From the NCBI GenBank assembly GCA_963621245.1, contig CAVFCW010000012.1:3553-67552 (forward strand): a stretch of DNA of 64,000 nt, given 5' to 3'. The position numbers and the translations under genes were made by a program. The notes below the pieces were generated by a model. The model did not search any database. It saw only the letters and a program-made list of their open reading frames with translations, and was not told the origin of the DNA. Below are positions 9,022-17,822 of the stretch, piece after piece (within the stretch, counting starts at the first letter, position 1; each line of letters starts with the position of its first letter). Source of the DNA: SIG603 sp963621245. GTDB taxonomy: Bacteria; Bacillota; Clostridia; Oscillospirales; Acutalibacteraceae.

Positions 9022-9072
9022 AATCGGAGCTCACTCTGCTTTGCTTGCGAATAGCAGAGTGAGCGAACGATT
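9022..9072. repeat. Long imperfect hairpin between clpX and its terminator
   Basis: A perfect 11-bp inverted repeat GCTCACTCTGC/GCAGAGTGAGC (9029-9039 and 9054-9064) is extended outward by AATCG/CGATT across a small internal loop. It stands directly before the terminator hairpin in the clpX transcript, making a double-hairpin 3' end. There is no U tract of its own. It may protect the mRNA from 3' exonucleases, but that is inference. Confidence 0.6.
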
Positions 9073-9153
9073 AAAAATCAGCAAAATGTAAATCCAAACT
9101 TCTTCTGGTGATAATCTTTAATCCTTAAAGCAAGAACTGTCTGTACTTAAACC

Positions 9154-10446
9154 TTAGGCAGTTGTGTTCTTTCTGGATTTTCTCTTTGGATTAACAGAAA
9201 TCTGTATTTTTACAGGTGCTCTATTCGGATCTTTCACCAATTCAGGATCTGTTCCCTCGTTAACAACAGAATCTGTAATAGTTACTTTCTCGATAGTTGG
9301 ATCGGAAGGAATGCTGTACATCAAAGGTGTAAGAATACCTTCAACTATCGAACGAAGTCCTCTTGCACCGGTTTTCCTATCCAAAGCCTTCTGAGCTATA
9401 GCCTTTAAGGCGTCATCAGTAAACTCAAGAGTTACTCCGTCAAGCTTAAGCAATTTCTTATACTGAGCCGTAAGAGAATTTTTAGGCTCAGTGAGAATTC
9501 TTACCAAAGCATCAACATCGAGTTCATCAAGAGTTGTGATTACAGGAAGTCGTCCGACAAGCTCGGGAATCAATCCGAATTTAACCAAATCATGAGGTGT
9601 AACCTCTTTGATGACATTAATCTTATTCTCCGATTTGCTTGAAACAGAACCTGTAAAGCCTAGCACCGTTGAAGCGGATCGCTTTTCGATTAACTTATCG
9701 ATTCCGTCAAATGCTCCGCCACAAATAAACAGAATATTAGATGTATCAATAAGTATATTATCTCCCATCGGGTGTTTTCTACCGCCTTTAGCCGGTACCG
9801 ATGAAGTTGTACCTTCAAGTATCTTAAGCAAAGCCTGTTGTACGCCCTCACCACTTACATCTCTTGTAATTGAAGTGCTCTCGGATTTTCTTGTGATTTT
9901 ATCTATCTCGTCGACATAGATAATTCCACGCTCTGCCTTGTCAATATCAAAATCTGCAGCCTGAATCAGTCTAAGCAGAATATTTTCAACATCGTCACCG
10001 ACATATCCAGCTTCAGTAAGGGTAGTTGCATCGGCAATGGCAAAAGGAACATCCAAAATTCTCGCCAAAGTTTGAGCAAGATATGTTTTTCCCACGCCTG
10101 TCGGGCCTAAAAGCAACACATTGCTCTTTCCGAGCTCGACATCATCTTTACCGAAAGCAACTCTCTTATAATGATTGTAAACAGCTACAGAAAGAGCAAT
10201 TTTAGCGTTATCCTGTCCGATTACATATTCATCAAGCTTTTCTTTAATCTGCTGCGGTTTAAGCAACGTCTTAAATTTTTCCTTAGTTGCCGGAGTTTCG
10301 ATAGGCATTTCGTCTTCATCAATTATGCTCATACATATATTTACGCATGAATCGCAGATATATGTACCGGGCTGAGTTCCGGCAATTAATTTTTTGGCTC
10401 TAGATTGCGGTTTGCCGCAAAAAGAGCAATAAATATCTTCGTTCAT
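9154..10446 (-). CDS. clpX: ClpX, ATPase subunit of the ClpXP protease
   Basis: ClpX is the AAA+ unfoldase that feeds tagged or regulatory proteins to ClpP. The 430 residues show the N-terminal C4 zinc-binding domain (C7, C10, C31, C34), Walker A GPTGVGKT (114-121), Walker B IIYVDEIDK and the RKTGARGLR sensor-2 motif. It lies 20 bases after clpP with AAGGA before the ATG, in the order tig-clpP-clpX-lon-engB typical of Firmicutes. Length and motifs are normal. Confidence 0.98.
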   Translation of the reverse strand: MNEDIYCSFCGKPQSRAKKLIAGTQPGTYICDSCVNICMSIIDEDEMPIETPATKEKFKTLLKPQQIKEKLDEYVIGQDNAKIALSVAVYNHYKRVAFGKDDVELGKSNVLLLGPTGVGKTYLAQTLARILDVPFAIADATTLTEAGYVGDDVENILLRLIQAADFDIDKAERGIIYVDEIDKITRKSESTSITRDVSGEGVQQALLKILEGTTSSVPAKGGRKHPMGDNILIDTSNILFICGGAFDGIDKLIEKRSASTVLGFTGSVSSKSENKINVIKEVTPHDLVKFGLIPELVGRLPVITTLDELDVDALVRILTEPKNSLTAQYKKLLKLDGVTLEFTDDALKAIAQKALDRKTGARGLRSIVEGILTPLMYSIPSDPTIEKVTITDSVVNEGTDPELVKDPNRAPVKIQISVNPKRKSRKNTTA

Positions 10447-10466
10447 TAAAGTTTTTCCTTTAATAA

Positions 10467-11048
10467 TCAGCGTTTTTCAATTATCTTATCAATCAAACCG
10501 TAATCGAGTGCTTCCTGAGCAGTCATCCAATTGTCACGCTCTGTATCGCGTGCTATTGTCTCGTATGACTGTCCAGTTTTTTCAGAAAGAATATTATTAA
10601 GTCTCTTCTTAATAGCTAAAATATGTTCTGCCTGAATCTGAATATCGGTTGCCTGACCCTGTGCTCCTCCACTCGGCTGGTGAATCATAATTTCACTGTT
10701 GGGAAGAGCTATTCTCTTTCCTTTTGCTCCTGCAGCAAGAAGGAAAGCTCCCATACTTGCAGCCATGCCCATGCAAATTGTAGAAACATCGCACTTAATG
10801 TACTGCATAGTATCATAAATTGCCATACCGGCTGTGATAACTCCGCCCGGGCTGTTTATATAAAGGCAAATATCCTTTTCAGGATCCTGACCTTCAAGAT
10901 AGAGAAGCTGGGCACACACAACGCTTGCAGAAGCATTGTTAACTTCTTCATTGAGCATTATGATTCTATCATTTAATAATCTGGAGAATATATCGTAGGA
11001 TCTTTCTCCTCTGCTTGTCTGTTCAACAACATATGGTACTAAACTCAT
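10467..11048 (-). CDS. clpP: ClpP protease proteolytic subunit
   Basis: ClpP forms the 14-subunit serine-protease chamber that works with ClpX. From the ATG at 11048 the protein has 193 residues with catalytic S98 (GMAASMG), H123 (MIHQPSGG) and D172 (DTERDNWM). This start is set by a strong GGAAGGAG site 6 bases upstream; an 18-residue upstream extension in frame has no such site and does not fit the family. The 97-base gap from tig holds a small GCCAAT/ATTGGC hairpin. Confidence 0.97.
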   Translation of the reverse strand: MSLVPYVVEQTSRGERSYDIFSRLLNDRIIMLNEEVNNASASVVCAQLLYLEGQDPEKDICLYINSPGGVITAGMAIYDTMQYIKCDVSTICMGMAASMGAFLLAAGAKGKRIALPNSEIMIHQPSGGAQGQATDIQIQAEHILAIKKRLNNILSEKTGQSYETIARDTERDNWMTAQEALDYGLIDKIIEKR

Positions 11049-11145
11049 ATTTAACTCCTTCCGCAATAAAATTGCTCTTGGTAAAGACATAGCCAATCGC
11101 ATTTGGCTGCAATTGGCATCTGTCTAAAAATCTTATGTAAATAAA

Positions 11146-12435
11146 TTATTCTTCTGTCTTGATAACAGCGTTGTCTCTGACAAATGTTACTGCCTTTTCA
11201 TTTGTGATATCAGCCTTGAGCTGCTTAGCGTCAACGACGTTCTTAACCTCTTCAACCTTCATCTCGTAGGTCTCAGCAAGCTTATTGTACTCGTTCTCAA
11301 CATCCTCATCAGATGCCTCAATTCCCTCAAGAGCGACAATCTTCTCGAGAGCAAGTCTTACCTTAACATTTTTCTCAGCCTGATCCTTGAACTGCTCACG
11401 GATTGTCTCAGGTGTGAGTCCTGTGTACTTGAGATATGTCTGAATATCAAGGCCCTGAGACTGGAGACGGTAAGCGAAGTTGTTTACGCTCTCATCAATC
11501 TCGTTCTCATACATCTGCTCAGGAATCTCAGCCTCAAGCTTCTCAATAAGAGTATCGATAATCTGGTTATCAACCTCAGCCTTTGCTGCATCCTCTCTCT
11601 TTGTCTCAAGATCGGATCTGATGCTTGCCTTGTACTCATCAAGAGTATCGCAATCGGAAACATCCTTAACGAACTCATCGTCAATCTCAGGAAGCTCTTT
11701 AGCCTTGAGCTCGTGAAGCTTAATCTTAAATACTGCCTCTTTGCCCTTAAGTTCCTCTGCCTGATAATCCTCGGGGAATGTTACATTGATATCAAACTCG
11801 TCTCCGATCTCGTGACCGACGATCTGATCCTCGAAGCCGGGGATAAACTGACCTGCGCCGAGTGAAAGCTCATAGTTCTCTGCCTTGCCGCCTTCAAATG
11901 CTACGCCGTCTACAAATCCCTCAAAGTCGATAACTGCTGTATCGCCTGTGTAAGCTGCACGGTTGTCAACATTTACCATTCTGGAGTTTCTGTCCTGAAC
12001 CTTTTTGATCTCGTTGTCAACATCCTCGTCTGTAACAGGAGCAACATGCTTTGTTACCTCGATGCCCTTATAGCCGTCAATGTTAACCTCAGGCTTAACA
12101 ATAACAGTCTGCTTAAAGATAAAGCCGTTCTCTTTGCTTGTCTCAACAACATCCATATCTGTTACAGCAACGACATCAAGCTCACTTGCATCGATAGCAG
12201 CAATAACAGCAGGTCTGTAAAGGCTGTCAACAGCTGACTCGAAGAAAATTCCTTCTCCGTACATCTTCTCGCAAACAGCTTTGGGAGCTTTACCCTTTCT
12301 GAATCCGGGAACATTTATGTTTTTAACTTCCTTGCGATATGCAGCATTAACGGCAGCGTTAAAATCATCTGCAGGTACTTCAATCTCAAGCTCGAATTTA
12401 TTTGTGTCTACTTTAGTTTTTGATTTAAGATTCAT
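11146..12435 (-). CDS. tig: Trigger factor, ribosome-associated chaperone
   Basis: Trigger factor binds near the ribosome exit tunnel (through L23) and shields nascent chains. The 429 residues contain the ribosome-binding tail with the signature GFRKGKAP (45-52), the FKBP-type peptidyl-prolyl isomerase domain (about 155-240, VIDFEGFVDG) and the C-terminal helical chaperone arms. The gene is visibly richer in GAG, CTC and AAG codons than its neighbours, as expected of a highly expressed gene. A clear promoter precedes it at 12507-12535. Confidence 0.97.
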   Translation of the reverse strand: MNLKSKTKVDTNKFELEIEVPADDFNAAVNAAYRKEVKNINVPGFRKGKAPKAVCEKMYGEGIFFESAVDSLYRPAVIAAIDASELDVVAVTDMDVVETSKENGFIFKQTVIVKPEVNIDGYKGIEVTKHVAPVTDEDVDNEIKKVQDRNSRMVNVDNRAAYTGDTAVIDFEGFVDGVAFEGGKAENYELSLGAGQFIPGFEDQIVGHEIGDEFDINVTFPEDYQAEELKGKEAVFKIKLHELKAKELPEIDDEFVKDVSDCDTLDEYKASIRSDLETKREDAAKAEVDNQIIDTLIEKLEAEIPEQMYENEIDESVNNFAYRLQSQGLDIQTYLKYTGLTPETIREQFKDQAEKNVKVRLALEKIVALEGIEASDEDVENEYNKLAETYEMKVEEVKNVVDAKQLKADITNEKAVTFVRDNAVIKTEE

Positions 12436-12506
12436 TTTCTACTTTCCTTTCAATATGCATTTACAAGAAATACATGTCACATTATGCTGTATCAACAGCA
12501 GTTACC

Positions 12507-12535
12507 ATTATAACACAGCAGAAATGACTTTTCCA
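12507..12535 (-). promoter_or_regulatory. Promoter of tig-clpP-clpX
   Basis: On the minus strand TGGAAA (12530-12535), 17 bases, then a perfect TATAAT (12507-12512) preceded by TGT (extended -10). The start codon of tig is about 70 bases downstream; the leader contains a short GCTGT/ACAGC hairpin. Confidence 0.75.
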
Positions 12536-12578
12536 CTAAAAATTATATTTTTTTCAATATTACCGCAAAATTTACAAT

Positions 12579-13274
12579 TTATTCTTTTTTAATCAGTAAA
12601 GGGCAAAAATTGAGATAGTCGCAAGAAATCAAGTGCATTTTAATGCCCTCATACTCGCCCGTTATTGCTTTTTTTGCGGCTTGCGTTCCATGAATATGTC
12701 CGAAATAGCATTCGGAAATTTCATATTCTTTCAGTACATCCAAAATCTCACGACATGAATAAATATCATATACCGGAGGATAATGTAGAAAAACTATCGG
12801 CTTCAATTTCTTGTTGAAACAATCTTCTATAGACGCCTTTAGTCTTCCTACCTCACGATTGACGATTTTCTTATCCTCGTCACTTTCGGAATTATACATC
12901 CAACCTCTTGTTCCGCATATGCCGACATCTCCTACCTGACAAGAAGAATTAAACACTATCGACATATCGCCAAAACCATTTTTCTCGAGGTAAGCGTTAA
13001 TTTTTGATTTCGTTGACCACCAGTAATCGTGATTTCCTTTTAAAAAGAGCTTTTTCCCGGGCAAAGAATGAATAAACTCAAAATCTTTTATTGTTTCTTC
13101 AAGTTTCATTGCCCAAGAAATATCGCCTGCAATTACTATTGTGTCATCATCTTTCACTAAGGCTCTCCAGTTATCTTCAAGTCTCTGAACATAATTGTTC
13201 CAACCCTTAAAAACATCCATAGGTTTGTTTGTGCCAAGCGAAAGATGCAAATCAGCGATTGCGTAAATTGCCAT
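12579..13274 (-). CDS. Calcineurin-like metallophosphoesterase
   Basis: A 231-residue protein with the full binuclear-metal phosphoesterase signature: DLH at residues 8-10, GDISWAM, GNHDYWWS, HYPP and GHIHG. The family is broad (nucleotide, phosphoprotein or diester substrates), so the substrate is unknown. It lies 4 bases after thrC and is probably co-transcribed with it. No signal peptide, so it acts in the cytosol. Confidence 0.9.
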   Translation of the reverse strand: MAIYAIADLHLSLGTNKPMDVFKGWNNYVQRLEDNWRALVKDDDTIVIAGDISWAMKLEETIKDFEFIHSLPGKKLFLKGNHDYWWSTKSKINAYLEKNGFGDMSIVFNSSCQVGDVGICGTRGWMYNSESDEDKKIVNREVGRLKASIEDCFNKKLKPIVFLHYPPVYDIYSCREILDVLKEYEISECYFGHIHGTQAAKKAITGEYEGIKMHLISCDYLNFCPLLIKKE

Positions 13275-13278
13275 AAAA

Positions 13279-14781
13279 TCAGTTCAATCCAAGCTTTGTG
13301 AGCACAAAGTCTTTTATTGTATCCTTGTCACAGCTGTTATTGAATCTGATTTCTTTGTTTTTCAAATTCATAAGCGGCAACGGAGCTTCTGTACCTGTGC
13401 CCTCGGAAAGTGCCTCAACACACTCGTAGTCGTCACTCGGAACCTTATGACCCAAAGCCGCAAGAACACTCGGAGAGAATTTGTAAGCGCTTGCAGTTGA
13501 TGCAATTATTGTCGGTGTTTCATCATTTGTTGCATCAAAATAGTCATTGTAAACCTTAAATGCAACTGCAGTATGGGTATCCATAAGGTAGTTAAAATCA
13601 GAGTAATATCGGTCGATAGTTTGTTTTGTCTGCTCGTCATCACAGCATCCCGCATCAAACAAGCTCTGGATTTCATCTTTAAGCTTATCCGGAACAGTAT
13701 AAGTGCCGTCTGTAGCCAAAGCTTTCATAAGATCGTTAACAAGCTGAGAATCTTCTCCGCTCAAATGATAAAGAAGTCTTTCGAGGTTAGAAGAAACAAG
13801 AATGTCCATAGACGGTGAAATTGTAGTGAAGAAAGATCTGTTTACATCATATTTGCCGGTCTTAATGAAATCGGTAAGAACGTTGTTGGAATTTGATGCG
13901 CAAATGAATTTGGAGATATTGATTCCCATTCTCTTTGCATAATATGCCGCAAGAATATTACCAAAGTTTCCGGTAGGAACAACAACATTTACAGGGGACG
14001 AAAGCGACTCTATCTCACCGTTTTTATAGAGATCCAAGTAAGAAGAAACATAGTAGATAACCTGCGGAAGGAGTCTTCCCCAGTTAATTGAGTTTGCACT
14101 TGAGAACATCATAGAGTTGTCGGCAAGCATCTTTTTGATTTCTTTATCGGTAAAAATCTTCTTGACCTGGGTCTGGCAGTCGTCAAAGTTACCCTTTACG
14201 GCACAAACACAAACATTATTTCCTTCCTGAGTAATCATCTGTCTCAACTGCATTGCACTGACGCCGTTATCGGGATAGAAAACCATGATTTTTGTGTTTT
14301 CAACATCCTTAAATCCTTCAAGTGCAGCTTTACCAGTATCGCCCGATGTTGCTACAAGAATAACGGCTGTTTTTCCTTCATAGTTTTTCTTAAGAGATGT
14401 TGTCAAAAGATAAGGGAGAATCTGCAAAGCCATATCCTTAAAAGCACAAGTCGGGCCATGCCACAGCTCCAAAGAATATATGTTTTTTGCTCCGTCGCTG
14501 ATTTTAACAATTTTAGTCGGTTCGGAGTTTTCAAATTTCTCGGCTTTATAAGCATTATCAACGCAATAAGCAATCTCATCCTCTGAAAAATCAGAGAGAT
14601 AAAGTTTCAATATTTCCTTTGCTCTTCCGTAATAATCCATCTCAGCCAGACGGGTTAGATCGTCTTTGATCGAAGGAATGCTGTCCGGAACAAAAAGTCC
14701 GCCCTCCTCGGAAATTCCCTGAGAGATAGCCTGAGAAGCAGTTACTTTAAGTTTGTCATTTCTTGTGCTTTTGTATAACAT
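13279..14781 (-). CDS. thrC: Threonine synthase
   Basis: Threonine synthase turns O-phospho-L-homoserine into L-threonine with PLP. In this 500-residue protein the PLP lysine is K115 in HGPTCAFKD, and the phosphate-binding region VPTGNFGN is present at about residue 270. The length and the N-terminal YKSTRND start fit the longer (yeast/E. coli-like) class. A strong AGGAGG lies 8 bases before the ATG. It is away from other threonine genes and sits downstream of the rnhB-yraN pair. Confidence 0.97.
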   Translation of the reverse strand: MLYKSTRNDKLKVTASQAISQGISEEGGLFVPDSIPSIKDDLTRLAEMDYYGRAKEILKLYLSDFSEDEIAYCVDNAYKAEKFENSEPTKIVKISDGAKNIYSLELWHGPTCAFKDMALQILPYLLTTSLKKNYEGKTAVILVATSGDTGKAALEGFKDVENTKIMVFYPDNGVSAMQLRQMITQEGNNVCVCAVKGNFDDCQTQVKKIFTDKEIKKMLADNSMMFSSANSINWGRLLPQVIYYVSSYLDLYKNGEIESLSSPVNVVVPTGNFGNILAAYYAKRMGINISKFICASNSNNVLTDFIKTGKYDVNRSFFTTISPSMDILVSSNLERLLYHLSGEDSQLVNDLMKALATDGTYTVPDKLKDEIQSLFDAGCCDDEQTKQTIDRYYSDFNYLMDTHTAVAFKVYNDYFDATNDETPTIIASTASAYKFSPSVLAALGHKVPSDDYECVEALSEGTGTEAPLPLMNLKNKEIRFNNSCDKDTIKDFVLTKLGLN

Positions 14782-14817
14782 AGCTGATACCTCCTGGTAA
14801 TAAATGCTTATTTAATT

Positions 14818-15177
14818 TCAGTTAAGCCCAAAGGCAGACCTGATATAGTCAATGGAGTCAATACGTTTACCGACTGTATAGACAGCGGCAACATCAAACC
14901 TAGGTTGCAGATCACAATCATTTTTCATTAAAAAGAATTGTGCTGTCTTAATAATCTTAATTTGTTTTGACTTAGTAACAGCTTCAAAAGGTGTTGTAAG
15001 TCCGTCTTTCTTTCTCGCTTTTACTTCGACAAACACAATAAAGTCTTTGTCCTTTACAATTAAATCTATCTCACCATATCTGCTGTGATAATTTCTTGCA
15101 ACTATTTCATAGCCATGGTGCGCCAAATAATCGGCTGTAAAATCCTCGGCTATTTTTCCTGTCGAATTGTCAGGCAT
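14818..15177 (-). CDS. yraN: YraN/UPF0102 family endonuclease-like protein
   Basis: A 119-residue protein of the UPF0102 family, a restriction-endonuclease-like fold that includes the catalytic-type motif GEIDLIVKDKDFIVFVEVKAR (E, D and E-x-K). The cell role is unsettled; a link to Holliday-junction processing has been suggested for the family. Its ATG overlaps the rnhB stop codon by one base, giving tight coupling in the rnhB-yraN order common in Firmicutes. Confidence 0.93.
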   Translation of the reverse strand: MPDNSTGKIAEDFTADYLAHHGYEIVARNYHSRYGEIDLIVKDKDFIVFVEVKARKKDGLTTPFEAVTKSKQIKIIKTAQFFLMKNDCDLQPRFDVAAVYTVGKRIDSIDYIRSAFGLN

Positions 15178-15785
15178 TATTTTTCATCTCCGCCGAGAAT
15201 TTTCTTCAAAAAACTCATTCTGTGTATTTCACACGGGCCGTACTCTCTCAAAGCTTCAACATGAGCTTTAGTTCCATATCCCTTATGCTTCGCAAATGCA
15301 TACTGAGGGTACTTTTTATCCATTTCATACATGAATCTGTCCCTTGATACCTTTGCGAGAATGGACGCAGCCGCTATTGACGGAACTTTAGCATCACCTT
15401 TGACTACAGTCTCAGTCGGAATATCGAGTTTAGGATCTCTGTTACCGTCAACAAATGCAAAATCTGGAGATGCCTTCATATTTTCAACTGCTCTTCTCAT
15501 AGCCAAAAAAGTAGCTTGCAAAATGTTGATTTCATCGATTTCTTTTTCCGAAGCCACGCCGATACCGTAAGCCACCGCTTCTTGGGTTATAACATCAAAA
15601 AGCTTTTCTCTTTTTTTCTCGGACAATTTTTTTGAGTCATTTAAGCCGTCTATAACAATCCCATACGGAAGGATTACCGCTGCGGCATACACCGGCCCCG
15701 CTAACGGACCTCTGCCCGCTTCATCAATTCCGCATACCAATTCATATCCGTTATCAAGTGCGGATTTCTCATATTCATATGTCAT
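15177..15785 (-). CDS. rnhB: Ribonuclease HII
   Basis: RNase HII removes single ribonucleotides and RNA primers from DNA. The 202-residue protein has the catalytic start GIDEAGRGPLAGPV (D20, E21) and the later acidic residues in VDGNRDP and AASILAKVSRD. I used the ATG at 15785, with AAAGGTG 6 bases upstream; a GTG three codons earlier overlaps that site. It lies 11 bases after ylqF. Confidence 0.97.
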   Translation of the reverse strand: MTYEYEKSALDNGYELVCGIDEAGRGPLAGPVYAAAVILPYGIVIDGLNDSKKLSEKKREKLFDVITQEAVAYGIGVASEKEIDEINILQATFLAMRRAVENMKASPDFAFVDGNRDPKLDIPTETVVKGDAKVPSIAAASILAKVSRDRFMYEMDKKYPQYAFAKHKGYGTKAHVEALREYGPCEIHRMSFLKKILGGDEK

Positions 15786-15796
15786 AGATAACACCT

Positions 15797-16669
15797 TTAT
15801 AACTGTTCAAGCGTTATACATCCAAGTTTTGCGGATCTGAATTCGTCAAGAACAGCTATTGCCGCTCTTTCAGTATTAATCTCGCCGCCGGAAACAAGCA
15901 TTCCGCGTTTTTTTCCGATAGCTTTGAGAATTTCATATCCGTCTGTCTCAGAGATATTCTCGATTTCTGTCTTATAACGGGTGTTAATCGCATCCGGATA
16001 AAGCTTAGCTATTGTTTCAAGAAGTCTTGAAGCCAACGCCTCAACGTCAACAACATCGTCCTTTACGGCACCTGTAAAAGCGAGATGTTCGCCGACTGTT
16101 TTGTCGTCAAATTTCGGCCACAACACACCGGGAGTATCAAGCAGTTCAAAACCTTTTCCGATAGTGAACCATCTGTTCTCTCTGGTTACACCGGGGCGAT
16201 CCTGAACTTCAGCTTTACCGTTCTTTCCGCTCAAACACATTCTGTTTATTAAAGAAGATTTGCCGACATTCGGAATTCCGACTATCATTATTCTGATAGG
16301 TCTTCCAACCATTCCTTTTCGGTTCCAAGCCGCTATTTGCTCCGATAAAACCTCTTTACATGCCGGCAGAATAGCTTTGAGACCTCTTCCGCTTTTGCAA
16401 TCCACGGGCAACGCTGTAACATTTTTACTTTTGAAATAAGCTATCCATTCGTTTGTGCAACGCTTATCTGCGATGTCGCACTTATTCATCAAAACTATTT
16501 TGGGCTTGTTATTGATAATTGATTTCAAAACAGGGTTTCTGCTGCTAACAGGTATTCTTGCGTCTATTATTTCTGCAACAATATCAACCTGTTTTAGACT
16601 TTTTTCAATCTGTCGCCTTGTTCGGGTCATATGGCCCGGAAACCACTGTATATATTGGGCTTCACTCAT
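15797..16669 (-). CDS. ylqF: Ribosome biogenesis GTPase YlqF/RbgA
   Basis: RbgA matures the 50S subunit late in assembly. The 290-residue protein is circularly permuted as the family requires: G4 NKCDIAD (about 62-68) comes before G1 GIPNVGKSS (about 131-139) and G3 DTPGVLWP. The start MSEAQYIQWFPGHMTRTRRQ is the family hallmark. It follows lepB by 15 bases in the rplS-lepB-ylqF-rnhB block. Confidence 0.97.
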   Translation of the reverse strand: MSEAQYIQWFPGHMTRTRRQIEKSLKQVDIVAEIIDARIPVSSRNPVLKSIINNKPKIVLMNKCDIADKRCTNEWIAYFKSKNVTALPVDCKSGRGLKAILPACKEVLSEQIAAWNRKGMVGRPIRIMIVGIPNVGKSSLINRMCLSGKNGKAEVQDRPGVTRENRWFTIGKGFELLDTPGVLWPKFDDKTVGEHLAFTGAVKDDVVDVEALASRLLETIAKLYPDAINTRYKTEIENISETDGYEILKAIGKKRGMLVSGGEINTERAAIAVLDEFRSAKLGCITLEQL

Positions 16670-16684
16670 ATTTTTATTTCCTTA

Positions 16685-17230
16685 TTATTCAGTTTTTCCG
16701 ATTCTGGAAAAAGGATATATTCTGAGAACGGATTTTCCTAAAATTTTCTCGGTAGGAATTGTACCGACCTCTTCATAACGACTGTCAAGAGAAACAACTC
16801 TGTTATCACCCAAGACAAATACGCAGCCTTCAGGAACCGTCAGTGGAAATCTTGATGCATCCTGGTCGCTTGTATAAGTTATTCCGTTCTCAACATCAAA
16901 CTGTGTATTATCCAATTCTTGACCGTCAACATAAACCGAACCAGTAGAATTGTCGATATCAACTGTTTGCCCTTCGGTGGCTATAACTCGTTTTATTATG
17001 GGCTTTTCCAATGCATCGATTATTACCACTACGTCGCCTTGCTTTATCTCTCCTGTGATTGTCGTGACAATCAGCCTATCGCCGTCATAATAATTATCAA
17101 ACATTGACTCTCCGCTGACGGTAATCACTCTGAAAAGAAAAGAAAACAAAACAACTATAAGCATAATGGCAACAGCCAACTCTTCAAGCCATTCGAATAT
17201 ATCTTTTGCTGTTTTTTTTGAATTTTCCAT
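16685..17230 (-). CDS. lepB: Signal peptidase I
   Basis: Signal peptidase I cleaves signal peptides on the outer face of the membrane. It has one N-terminal membrane helix (about 18-36), the catalytic serine S42 (SGESM) and lysine K80 (IIKRV), and the box GDNRVVSLDSR (141-151), within 181 residues. A terminator lies between rplS and lepB, so lepB may depend on read-through or on a promoter in the short 60-base gap. Confidence 0.96.
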   Translation of the reverse strand: MENSKKTAKDIFEWLEELAVAIMLIVVLFSFLFRVITVSGESMFDNYYDGDRLIVTTITGEIKQGDVVVIIDALEKPIIKRVIATEGQTVDIDNSTGSVYVDGQELDNTQFDVENGITYTSDQDASRFPLTVPEGCVFVLGDNRVVSLDSRYEEVGTIPTEKILGKSVLRIYPFSRIGKTE

Positions 17231-17249
17231 ACTACTAAAATTTTATATA

Positions 17250-17277
17250 GCAAAAAAGGGACAAAGAATGTCCCTTT
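17250..17277 (-). terminator. Terminator after rplS
   Basis: Stem AAAGGGACA/TGTCCCTTT (17255-17263 and 17269-17277) with a run of U at its 3' side on the minus strand, 15 bases past the rplS stop. It would make rplS largely monocistronic. Confidence 0.9.
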
Positions 17278-17291
17278 AGCCAAAAATCAAA

Positions 17292-17636
17292 TTATTTAAT
17301 CTGCTCTTTAACCTTTGCTGCCTTACCAACTCTGTTACGGAGATAATAAAGCTTAGCTCTGCGGACTTTACCTCTACGTATGATTGTAACATCCTTAACG
17401 TTCGGGGAATGAATCGGGAATACTCTCTCGACACCTACGCCATAAGAAACACGGCGAACTGTGAATGTCTCAGCAACTCCGGAACCCTTACGTGCGATAA
17501 CTGTTCCCTCAAAGTACTGAACTCTTTCCTTGTCACCCTCGCGGATGTTAACACCGATACGAATTGTATCACCGATGTTGAACTGTGGGATCTCTGCTTT
17601 AACAGAATCCTGTGCAATAAGTTTTAATGCGTCCAT
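17292..17636 (-). CDS. rplS: 50S ribosomal protein L19
   Basis: L19 lies at the 30S-50S interface. From the ATG at 17636 it has 114 residues, the normal size, with the typical GDTIRIGVNIREG and the C-terminal KVRRAKLYYLRNRVGKAA. This start has GGAGGAAAG upstream; an in-frame extension of 20 residues has no support. It has its own promoter (17769-17797), a structured leader and its own terminator, so it looks autoregulated. Confidence 0.98.
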   Translation of the reverse strand: MDALKLIAQDSVKAEIPQFNIGDTIRIGVNIREGDKERVQYFEGTVIARKGSGVAETFTVRRVSYGVGVERVFPIHSPNVKDVTIIRRGKVRRAKLYYLRNRVGKAAKVKEQIK

Positions 17637-17760
17637 TTGATCTTTCCTCCAAATTTTCTTGACATTCTTGCGTAAGCAGAGGACTGTCAGTTTCAATATT
17701 TCGACTTTGTCGAATTATGAATCCCATCAGCAGTATTTGAGGAGCTGACGGATTTCAAAT
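17637..17760 (-). ncRNA. Structured 5' leader of rplS (L19 leader candidate)
   Basis: The rplS transcript starts near 17762 and carries a leader of about 125 bases with two hairpins. The first pairs the region around 17744-17753 with 17721-17731 (9 pairs including ATCC..CAGC with GCTG..GGAT); the second is TTCGAC-AAA-GTCGAA (17700-17714). The position matches the L19 autoregulatory leader known in Bacillus (Rfam L19_leader), but I cannot confirm the consensus here, so this is a candidate. Confidence 0.5.
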
Positions 17761-17768
17761 GCCTAAAG

Positions 17769-17797
17769 ATAATATCACAAAAATCCGAATAATGCAA
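17769..17797 (-). promoter_or_regulatory. Promoter of rplS
   Basis: TTGCAT (17792-17797), 17 bases, TATTAT (17769-17774) preceded by TGA, on the minus strand. The same TTGCAT/extended -10 architecture appears before rpmB, hinting at a shared style for ribosomal protein genes in this genome. Confidence 0.7.
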
Positions 17798-17822
17798 GCA
17801 ATTTCAAAGAATTTCTTTCATT

